NCBI GenBank assembly: GCA_951640165.1
Contig: OX621265.1
Span: 19,977,001 to 20,041,000 of the forward strand
Origin: Pseudoips prasinana
Taxonomy: Eukaryota; Arthropoda; Insecta; Lepidoptera; Nolidae
DNA length: 64,000 bases
Direction of reading: 5' to 3'
Shown here piece by piece: positions 28,401 through 40,400 of this stretch. The notes beneath the pieces are model-generated. The model saw only the letters and a program-made list of their open reading frames with translations. It did no database searches and was not told the origin of the DNA. The stretch's first letter is position 1. Every line of letters starts with the position of its first letter. A program made the translations under genes and the position numbers.

Positions 28401-31400
28401 ATCCAGCTTTGGAACCAGCGTGCACTATCACAATTCTTTGTCCTTTTGAAATTGGTTTTTTAAGCCCATTTGCTGATTCATCTGACCATGTTTTAGAAAC
28501 TGAAATAAGAGATATAATTATTAATTTTCACGTCTTTCCTCAAAGACAATTTCGCATAATGCAAATGTGTGAGAACAATGTATTGTAATTGCCACATACC
28601 TGAATGAGATGAATCAACATATGATTCATCTGTGTATATAATAGGTCTTCCTTCTTGCCTATATTTCAAAAGTTTTGTAAGGTACTCAATCCTTAATAAC
28701 CTAATATTGGTTTTTTCAATAAGTATTTTTCTATTGTTTTCTGTTTTTCTCCACCGGAAGCCTAAGTTGGTTAAAATTCTACGCAGACTGCACTCAGAGC
28801 CATTAAAATTGATATCTTCTTTTAACTTAATACGAAGCTTTTCTGCTGTGGGCAGCTCATTATGTGTAATATGATAATTATGTACACACGTTCACACAGA
28901 AACAGTAAAACGGACAGCAGAAGCTACCAAAACGTCGGAACGGACAGTTAGACGTATAGTTAAAGAAACTATACGTCTAACTGTCCGTTCCGACGTTTTG
29001 GTAGCTTCTGCTGTCCGTTTTACTGTTTCTTTCTCGGTTTTAGCTCCTTTTTCCATGTAACAGTAAACATCGTAAACCATTTTTCTGGCATGTCTGCGTA
29101 AGACGGTACTTGTTCGTGGCATTATAAATAAAACCAAAACAAACTAACAATAACAAAACAAACTAATAATAACAAAACAAACAAAAACTCGTAACAATAA
29201 CTTAACAAAAAAAGGGTTCAATTTAAGTGCACGCAAGTGTACTCGTGAGCAAACGGAACGTCAACGCAGTGCGGGAGGCAAGGGTCGACTGAGCTACCAA
29301 TCACGCGCCCGGAACGATGCTATCTCTTTCCCCGCGTCCCGCACGGTAACCAAAGAGACCCAAAATATGAGTTCTGCGCATCGAACGACTCTTGCCAACT
29401 TACGTGCCGGTAACTATACTGTACAGATGTTGCTTAGAAGAAGTAAAGATCATGCAATTATTAAACATAATATTTTTGATAAATGTAATTTTTTGTACCC
29501 ATTTACATGTAAAATTAACCTTACCATAAAGTTACATGGACTCATATATAAGCATAAAATTCCAGAATTTGTGTCCACAAAAATTATCTAGATTGTATAC
29601 ACGTTACTAAAAAAAATCTACAAATATTATAAATGCGAGAGTTTGTGAGTTCACGCAAAAACTACCGGACGGAATTTGATGAAACTTTGTAGTAATATAG
29701 TTTATATATCCGAATAACACATAGGCTATAATTTATCAAGCCTACGGCGGGTAAAACCGCGGGACACAGCCAGAAATTTATAATTTCATCTCGTTCTGAT
29801 ATACAAAGCTAATTATGTTTGTTAGGTAGGTTACCAATAGTTATTTAATAACAAATCTAAAAACAAAAATCCTTCATAAATATGTAAATAGAAATTCAAT
29901 TCCATGCCGATAAATCCTGTATTTATATTTTACAGAGAGAAATATTGACATGCAATAACTTAATTATATTTTCATGCGTTATACAAGGTGTAACAATAAT
30001 AATGTAAAATACTTAAGGAGGGCTGTCTTCCCATGAAACTGAACTAATTGACTGGCCTGTTACACCAGAGGTCGGGGGTTCGATTCCCACCCGGGACAAA
30101 TCTTTGTGTGGTGAACACGATAATTTGTTCTGTGTAATTTATCTATAATATGTATGTATTTACATATATATAAGTATGTTTATGTGCTTTGCCTAGTTTG
30201 GGATCAGATGGCAGTGTGTTAGTTCTCCGTAAAAAAATTATATTAATTAATTAAAGAAAACCAGTTTGTGATATAAGTAAAATATTATTGAAGTTATACT
30301 TCTTTTGGCGCGATGGAGAAAAATGATGAGAGTGAATTTTTACGATGCGCGCGCACACCGACACCTAAATTTAACAGCATGAAGTTAGTTCTAGGTGGTA
30401 TGAAAATTGATAACTATGTTCAAGTTGTATATTAAGAAGTATAACTTCTAACGCGTGTACATAAGTACACACAAGTTTTTTTCAGTATATTAAATATATA
30501 TTATATGGCCTTTGCGTCTGTTACAGACGATTTACGGCGCATTGTCTGAGAGACATTTCTTATTGTGGCTAAACAAACCGATGCGAGAGCGACATAGCCT
30601 GCCGCAGGCCTGACAAGAGAAGTTTGCGGTGGTTGGTGCCGAGCCGCCGATATTTAATACATTAGTTTATATTCATTTTTTTTATGTATTTTCATGATCG
30701 AGTGTTACATTGTTCAGTTAAAAAGAAAAATAAGGCTAGTATGTAAAGACCACTATGCTGCCCATTAGACAATATTAATTATAGCTTATGACAATGACAA
30801 TGTATTAATAATAATATCCTAGGACATTATTCACAAACGGTCATCTGATTCCAAATTAAGCAGAGCTATGGAAACCACATAACTGATATACTACATGTAC
30901 TACTTTTCTTTTGTAAATACATACTTATATAGATAATTACACTCAGACTCAGGACAAACAGACATGTTCATGCACACAAATATCTGTCCTGGAAACCCAC
31001 AAATTGTGGCGTAATAGGCAAGCAATTACCAACCGTGCCAACTGGAAATTTAGAGAACAGTAAGAAATAAAAAGAAAAATATGAATTTTACTTATAAATC
31101 TATATTAATATCCAAAATATCTAGGAAACAAGGCTAGTAAATATTCAAAAGGCTAGAGAAATAAACTCATGCGTAGAAAAAGAAAATCAGAATATTTTAA
31201 AAACCCAATAAAAATAATTATGTTTTCATTCAATTTAATAAAACTTATGCTTGTCATTCATTACAAAAATTAATCTAGACACAATAAAAATCGTTCATTC
31301 GCTCGGTCATAACTTAAGTCATTCCTGAATGAATTCTTACCGAAAATATTTATTTTAAATGGTGCCATTGATTTCCAAGCTGTTGAATACAAAAGTTTAG

Positions 31401-34400
31401 TTTAGGATTTAAACAAGATTATTAATTATTTTATTTTATTTATATATATATATATTCTCAATAATATTTTTTTAATGACCTGCACGATGAATTTCTACGA
31501 AGATCTGTGCTAGAAGTTCTTTTAGTGCGGCTTTTATGTCACCACCTAATGGACACAGAGTTCATTTTATTATCCTCTAAGTGGGGAACCTCGCCCACGC
31601 TGCCATAAACTGCCTAACCAGTTTACACAATTTTATAAAAATCCTTGTTTTAGATCCTCAAATAATGGCAAAATGTCCAAGAGGTATGTTTGCCCCAAAA
31701 TTTTTTTTTACTCACTTGCTGATTTTCACTTACTCATTATGCTCAATATTGCTCATTATGCTAAATTTTGCTTATTATGCTAAACTTTGCTCATTATTCT
31801 AAATTTTGCTCACTATGCGCAAATTTGCTCACTCCGACAATTTGCTCATTATGCTCAATTTTGCTAATTATGGTGAAATTTGCTCATTGTGCACATTATT
31901 GCTCACTATGCATAATTGTGCCAAAAAAATTAACTTACCAGCGGGTTCGTCCATAGTACTGATGCGGACAGCTAACTCCTCGCGGCCCAATTCGTTGCTC
32001 ACTCGCAGGTAGTAAGTTCGATCCACATCATCTTTGACGATTTGACGAACAATTAACGTGACGTTGTAGTAGCCGTTACCCTGGTGGAACATATAGTAAT
32101 AATAAAATAAAAACTTATTTATTAAAATTATTATGTGAATATAACATACATATTTGATTTTCTATATCGTATGGGCAGTTACACTAGTGTCAGAGTTGTT
32201 CAAGCCGCCCTAAAGGCCTCTGACATGGCTTAACATCTGATGATTACACCCGGGACCAATAGATTACATGCCCTCCGAAGCACGGATATGCTCAGAAAGT
32301 AAACCATTGACGGTCACCCATCTATAGACTCAACGGCCTATAAGCGCCACAAATACATACAAAAAATAATAAGTCACGGAGCAAAGCAGGATGAAAAACA
32401 TAAACTCATCTGTGGAGCAGGATAAAACTTCCGGCAGTAGTTTTAAATTCTTTTCAAATTCAAGATGAAAGCAAATTATATAATTTAACTTTACTAAAAA
32501 ATGTAAAATCATATTTATCAAAACATTGCAAAATAAAGTTATCTAAAACTGTTAAAACCATCTTCCATATCCAAACTTCATATCCACATATAAATGTTAA
32601 AAAATAGTCCAGCGAGACTCGATTCAGCACCCTATACAAAATCTAGGGTGGGCGCTCAGCCGTTAATAACGAGCGTAACACCGGAAGATAACATTTACGA
32701 GTTCCTTTGCTGACACGCTTAAAGGATGTAGCCCTTCATCAGCATGGTTCTATTAACATGTCTGACTGATACGTTCATTCACAGTTGCATATAAAATCAT
32801 CTTATTAAAAACTCACAAGCCAGCAACATTTTAATTTTAAAGATTTACACTTACGTTTTGCCTTGCCTAAAATGATATATAACCTAATTAATGTTTTACA
32901 ATGCAGGCACATCTCCTCACAATTGGCATTCTATCCTCATTTCAACTGCCCGCTGACATACCCTACCCTTCAAACATACATACATACTTTTTCATTCATA
33001 CTTTAATATATATTTTTTTATGTTACATAGATAGCTTTAATATTCCATAGATATGTTATCTGCGTAATATTAAAAAATACTTTAAATACTATTTTATTTT
33101 TATCTTATTTGTACATAGACATTTAAGCCTCGTATGTAATATTCTTGTAAAATATTTGGTTCCTGCGAAACAAGCCTGCTTGATTAGTGCACTAAAAAAC
33201 TTGAAAAGTACTTTAATTTCTTTTTAATAAATATATTTGCTCATACTTGCTCACTATGATCTCACTTGCTCACTATGCACAGCTAGTGAGATAGTGTGTG
33301 CATAATGAGCAAATGTGAGCAACTTAGCAAACCTTATCTATAAGGAATTAATCATATTTTACTATAATTCTCTCTGTTACTGTGATAGAATCAATTAAGC
33401 TTATACTTCCATATTTGATCGTAATGTACCTATGTTTTACTATTATTTATTAGATTAAATTACAATATATACATATATACAAATAAATAAAATTGGAGTG
33501 TCTGTTTGTAATATTGAAATAACCGGTTTTTACTACATTAATATGAATATATATACGGTACATACACCAAAATAACATTTTTTACAATTTTTGTCTGTCT
33601 GTCGGTCTGTTTGTTCCGGCTAATCTCTGAAATGGCTGGACCGATTTTGACGGGATTTTTATGGGCAGGTAGCTGATGTAATAAGGAGTAACTTAGGCTA
33701 CTTTTATTTCAGAAAAAGTCTTTTATTTTACAAAAAAAAAACAATAACAACGAAATAAACTAATTAACACACGGACGAAGTCGCGGGCACAGCTAGTTAA
33801 TAATATAGTTATTGATTACATGTACAAGATTTCGCATGACTGTGGAAAATATGTGTGAAAAATTTCTGTAACTATACTGTATGTACAGACTCCAGCACAT
33901 CAAACTACCTCAATGTGTCAAATTTCCCCAATTGAAAGTGAACCTTATGCTTATGTGATAAAGTTGAAAATCTATAAAATAAATTAGACAGATTGGGGTA
34001 GCTGGATGTGCTGGCTTCTGTACCACGATTTAAAGCGAAATAAATACTTACTTACTATGCTCAAGTTTATTAATTTTGTCCCTAATTACAAAAATAAGGC
34101 CCAACAATAACTCACCAATAGCTGCGGCTGCGACTAGTCCCGACTAGCACTTAAGCTAGGCAATTTTACACCAAACGCTTAATCTTAATATGAACTTCAA
34201 CAGACACACGCAAAATGGATACTGCTTTAAATAAAACACATCTGATAATAGCTGGTTCTCTAAAGCCGACTGTTCTTTCCACTGGCAATGGTCGTAGAGT
34301 GGTAGAAGGTTCTAGAGAAAGATCTAAACTGGGCATCATCGACATATGGTACCTTATGCACGACAGAAAGCTTGTGACACAAAAGCTGAAGAGTTGCTAC

Positions 34401-37400
34401 ACCTAAGGTATGGGCTCCCACTCTCTGGCGAACGGTGTAAAACAACTGTTGGACGAATGGTACTTTTTTTTTTTATGTCAGAGGGCGACAAACGAGCAAG
34501 TGAGTCACCTGATGGTAAGTGATCACCGCCACATATGGACACTCGCAACACCAGAGGAGTCGCGGGTGCGTTGCCGGCCTTTAAAAGTCAGCAAACAATT
34601 GTTGCTGACCCTTCCCCCCACCCCAATGAGCTCTGGCGACCTTACTCACACTCGGAAACACAACATTAAAATTATTAATGTTATTATTAAGGAATGTCTT
34701 CTGTAAGGTGGAGGTACTTCCCCAGTCGGGCTGCTCTTTAAGCGAATGAACGCTATCCCCTACCTCTCTTGCCGAAAATCTACCAACTGAACTAAAGTGG
34801 ATGTGGCTAATTACAACAAGGCCCAACAATAACTCACCAATAGCTGCGGCTCCAACGCAGTGTAAGCGCCATCGGGGCTCACCATGGGGGCGACCATCCT
34901 CTGGTCGCCGATGGTCCACTCCACGGCCGGGGAGGGGTTGGCCCTGATGGTCACGTTCAGCTTGCCCTCCGTGTTCAGCTTGAGTCCGAAGATTGTGATG
35001 GTGGTACTGGCATCCGGCCGTTTTGGCGGGTCTAGAACCATATCAGTAACATAAGCATAAGGACACATTTATATAATATCTGGGGACAATGTCACACAGA
35101 TCATCCTAGCCCCAAACTAAGCAAAGCTTGTACTATGGGTACCAGGCGACGATATACATACTTATATAGATAGATAAATACATATATACATAGAAAACAT
35201 CCATGACTCAGAAACAAATATTCGTGCTCATCACACAAATATTTGCACTTACCGGGATTCGAACCCAGGACCACCAGCTTCGTAGGCAGGAGCACTACCA
35301 ACTAGGCTATGGTGACCGTCAATAAGAAAGATATTAAAGGAATAACATTCTATTAGAAATTTAACAATTTAAAATGATACTAATTATGTCCTCCCGACCG
35401 AATATCAGCCACGGCGGCCAGTCTCAATAGAGTATAGTGCACAAGTGTGTGCGCAAAACACAGGGGCATTTTCTATTCCATCACTCCCATAACCGATGGG
35501 ACGGCTAGCGACACGACCGGAAAGAGGTCAGGTCACCGCCAACTTCTAGACTTCGGGCTGATACTGAGAAATTTATTTTTACGGAAAAATCCCAAAATCT
35601 TTTTTTTTTGGCCCCATCCGGTCCCGGCCCGGGGATTTGAATCCAGGACCTAATTTTCTGCGGTTGAACACGCTACCGCTACAATGAGGCCGTCAATATA
35701 ATATATCATGCTACTAAAGTGAAAATATTATCAATTACATACACTATATAACTATAATAACTATTAAATTTTTTTAAAGACAACTCCCGCTCTAGGAATC
35801 TTATCCCTGTGTCGCGGGGTACTTTACAAACGTATAATAAACGGACACAAATTACATCCAGACTCAGAACAACTATTTATGGGTCACACAAATAGTTGTC
35901 CGGCGCGGGACTCGAACCCGCGACACGAAGCGGCGAGGCGACTGTCTTAGCTGCACCACACGTGCAGTCAAATTGCTCTTTCTGTTAAAATAAATCACTC
36001 TTTCTAAATAATAATAATAATATCTAGGGACAATGTCACACAGATCATCCTAGCCCCTAACTAAGCAAAGCTTGTACTATGGGTACCAGGCGACAATATA
36101 CATACTTATATACATAGAAAACACCCATGACTCAGAAACAAACATTCATGCTCATCACACAAATATTTGCACTTACCGGGATTCGAACCCAGGACCACCA
36201 GGTTCGTAGGCAGGAGCACTACCAACTAGGCTACGGTGACCTAAAAATAACTGTTTCATATAATAGCAATAGCAGCTCCTGTTATTGAGGATCAGTTTCT
36301 ACTTACATCTTACGATCAGCTGCCTGCTGACTACGAAGGGCGTAGGCAGCGCCTCGTGCTCGACCCTGCAGACCAGCGTCCTGCTGTCATCCTCCGCCGT
36401 GATGGTGCGGCTCACGTTCTGCTTGATAGTCTCCAAGTCCGAGTTCGGCTCTTTAGTCACGACCGGCTGGTGGACACCTTGGAGAAGCTCAACCTCACCT
36501 AAGAAAAGACATAACTTTAGTTTGCAAGCAGGTCATTGCGATAATCCCATCCAGCGGATTCCAGCAACCAGCTTGTGATCGTCTTCCAATTCGTGGTCGC
36601 CGTCGAATAGAAGACTGTCGATCTGCCCCAGGGTCATCAATTCTACGAGCTATATGCCCAAATACCTAACAAGCTATAAAACTTATGAGGCTATAGCCTC
36701 TTTATATCATTCTGTTTCCCGCTTTGCTCAGGAGGAAAGTGAAACTATTAATTTTCTAACTCCTCCTTTTTGTTATTTCTTTCTGATTAAATTCGTTGCG
36801 GGATCCAAGACTGTTGTCGCGATTCCCCGGGACATGCCAGAGCCTCACCGCTCAGTGTCATTTCATTGTTAGCCACTGTTGATCCTGGCTTACAGGAGTT
36901 GCAGTGGTGGGTAAGAGGGAGGGACTAGTCCCGACTAGCAACTGAGCTAGGCAATTTGACACCAAATGATTAGTCTTAATATGAACTTCAACAGACACAA
37001 GCAAAGTGGATACTGCTTTGAATAAAACACATCTAATAATAGCTGGTTCTCTAAAGCCGACTGTTCTTTCCACTGGCAATGGTCGTAGAGTGGTAGAAGG
37101 TTCTAGAGAAAGATCTAAACTGGGCATCATCGACATATGGTACCTTATGCATGACAGAAAGCTTGTGACACAAAAGCTGAAGAGTTGCTACACCTAAGGT
37201 ATGGGCTCCCACTCTCTGGCGAACGGTGTAAAACAAGGGTCAAACTTGCCTACCCACCTGTTGGACGGATGGTACTGCCGAAAATCTTCCAACTGAACAA
37301 AAGTGGACGGGGCTAGTCTCTGAACAGACTCCGGACACAGTTTGGTCTAAGTCAGGAGAACCCACTCAGGTTCCTTACCTATATAAGTGGTTTCAGCTAA

Positions 37401-40400
37401 TGCAAGCGTGGTTCTCTACATCAAACTATGGCACACGTGTTAACATGTCCTTCATGCTCTACTTCCTGCACTTTACAAGCTTCTGGGCTGGTTAAGACAC
37501 CCTGAGAAGAGATACTTCAGTAGCTAAATTTGTAGCTTAAAATGAAGTCAAAAATATTTAAAAGACTGGTATTAAGAACTATTTCTGGGGTTTCGAAGTC
37601 TTCGTGAACCCAATGAAAGGATTTTATAGGATCCAGAAGTTACACCGAGACTATAGAATACAGAATATTTCTTTATATTTCTTTACTCCATCTATATTTA
37701 TAATAAAATCGTGGGAAAGTCAAAACTGTACATAGTATATTTTTTAAAAGCCAAAAATATATATTTTAGAATTTTTGTCTGTATGTCCGGGCTAAACTAA
37801 TACTGCATGGATTGACTTCAATTTTTGCATATTTAGCATTATTTGCATGAATACTAAGAGGTCGGGTCAACATATAGACAACATATTATAACGCCATCAC
37901 CTACGGGGGAGAAGCTGTGATAATTTATAAAATTTAACGCTGGTAAAACCACGGGGCAGTCCATGAATAAAGATGCTTCCGATTTGTTTCTCGACTTACC
38001 TAAGAACCAGGTGATTTTGGCTGCGGGTCTTCCGTTGGGTACAACGCACTGTGCCATGAAACTGTCTCCTTCTTTGAATGCAGGTTCAGAGGGTGTAATT
38101 AATTCGGGCTTCCCTGGCGCCTCTGTTGAAGAAAATTCAAAGATATAATTATTGTGATTAAAAAATCTGCCAAATATCTGCAAATTAATAAACTTATGAG
38201 CGGAAGACGCCCCCTGATGAACAAGGACCTCCCTCAAAGATCTCCACGAAGTCAAAGTCAAAAATTATTTAATCCGTAAAAATTTTACATTTATGTGGAA
38301 TCGTCATTTTTTTTTTACCCTACCGTGCAGTGCATGACGTGGCAGCTACTGAGAAACACTGCCAGAAAAATCAGTAGGAATGCTTTTTTAAAATAAAATA
38401 TACTTAAGATTAATTACAATCATGTGTGTTGACTCAGAACAACTCAATCCCAAGCACTTTTATCACTTAAATAATCAGAAATATTGTAATATGCCCTGCT
38501 ACACAATTTGGCTTTAATAATCCTTTTAAACTTATTCGTAGACAGTTCTCTAATATCATTGGGAAGTTTGTTATAGAATCTTATACATTGCCCCATAAAA
38601 GAGTTAGTTATTTTGTGGAGACGGGTAGTATGCAATATCACCCTTATTTAAAAACGAAGTCTAAAGTTAAAATGCAGTTGAACTATGGATCAAGCAATCT
38701 CATTGGATGGTTTTCGACTAAACCAAGGATCAACTGCAGTTTAACTTTAGACTTCGTTTTTAAATAAGGGTGTAAGAGATTATTCTTATATCCAGTATTT
38801 ACATTATGTGTATAGCTCCTTTTACAGAAGGAATCGTAATTTTTATGCACATATAGTAAGTTTTCATAACACACAATTGCTGGTCTTGTGCTAACCGCAT
38901 CCAGCGGCTTCCAGCGACCCTCCAGCAGTGGCCGTCTTTCGGCTGATATGATCGCTGAATCCCTGCTGGGTTAGCATGCCTGTACACTAAGGATTCTCCC
39001 TACTAGGTTCAAGCAATGAAGTCAGAGTATCAGTTTCGTGGCACCTAATAGATCTTACACATGGTATCGGAATGGCGACTGGCGGAAGAAATGGTCACCG
39101 GTACATTATTTTAATGTAGCTTTACGCCCTCCTGACTACTCCAACTCCAGCCTTTCAGGGAATCCCAATGATATTAGAGAATTGTCTACGAATAAGTTTT
39201 AAAGAATTATTAAAGCCAAATTGTGTAGCACTTAAATAATCAGAAATTTTGTAATATGCCCATATTACAAAATTTCTGATTATTTAAGTGATAAAAGTGC
39301 TTGGGATTGAGTTGTTCTGAGTCAACACACATGATTGTAATTATCTTAAGTATATTTTATTTTAAAAAAGGATTCCTACTGGGTTTTCTGGCAGTGGTTC
39401 TCAGTAGCTGCCACGTCATGCACTGCAGGGTAGGGTAAAAAAATATGACGATTCCACATAAATGTAAAATTTTTACGGAATAAAGTACCTTTGACTTTGA
39501 CTTTGAATGGTCCACGGCCGCGTCGTTGGGCGCTTAATCATATCAATCGTGATTTCCTCAATGCAGCTGCGGTAGTCAAGGCTTGGTCGGGAAGCTGGGA
39601 AGCCGATGGGACTTTGCCCACTCCAGAGGTGGAGGCGACCTTACTTTTTGTGCCTGCCTTGTTGGTCCAGCGGTAGCATATTCAACCGCAGATTATTCGG
39701 TCCTGGGTTCTAATCCTGGGTCGGTCTAAAAAGTGGTTTTGGGATTTTCTTGTTAAGAAAATTTCGCTGTATCAGCCCGAAGTCACTAAGCTGGTATCAC
39801 ACCCCCGTGCCTCGGAGAGCGCGAGAAGCCCTGACGTCTTAAACGGTTGCGAGGTAAACCGCAAATAATCAGGTTCTGGGTTAAATACCCGGGACGACCC
39901 AAAAAAGTGATTATAATAATAATAACATGACAAGTTGACAGGTTTAAAATATACTGGGATCATCCCGTGCTGACTGACCGATTGGTAGGTGCCAATTGAC
40001 CTGATATTGTCGTCATTGACAAACAAACGAAAAAGACATCCTTTGTGGATATAACAATACCGTATGATGAAAACATATCTAACGCAGAAAAAGAAAAAAT
40101 TTCAAAATACCTTGATCTGAGTTTTGAATATACGCAAATTTGGAGAACCGAAAGACCTGCGATCATACCTATTGTTATATCCACAAATGGAGTTATTCCT
40201 AAATCCCTGAAAATCAACCTTGCAAGTTTAGGGCTTGATATCTGGCTGGAGAGTTACATGCAGAAGGCGGTTCTGCTGGCGAATGCCAGGATTGTGCGGA
40301 AATTTCTCTCCATGTAGCCCAAATATTGTATAAGTTGTATTTGTGTTAAAGTACCCTTGTATGATATCTTGTAAATAATATTGGTAATAAACATGTGAGA

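Larger units (their letters stand above)
27381..29416 (-). mobile_element. Tc1/mariner-like element, DD82E spacing
   Basis: Inverted ends of ~26 bp (CCGGCACGTAAG core; about 23 of 26 match) with TA on both outer sides (27379-27380, 29417-29418). The minus-strand transposase gene inside has one intron, one premature stop and a fold-back inversion. The element sits in the Fas3 intron before the membrane exon, in the same orientation. Confidence 0.85.

Noticed and set aside
34215..34406. 63-codon ORF identical at 37006-37197, perhaps a conserved small gene
   Set aside because: Both lie in copies of element X; identity reflects repeat copying, not selection on a gene I can recognise.
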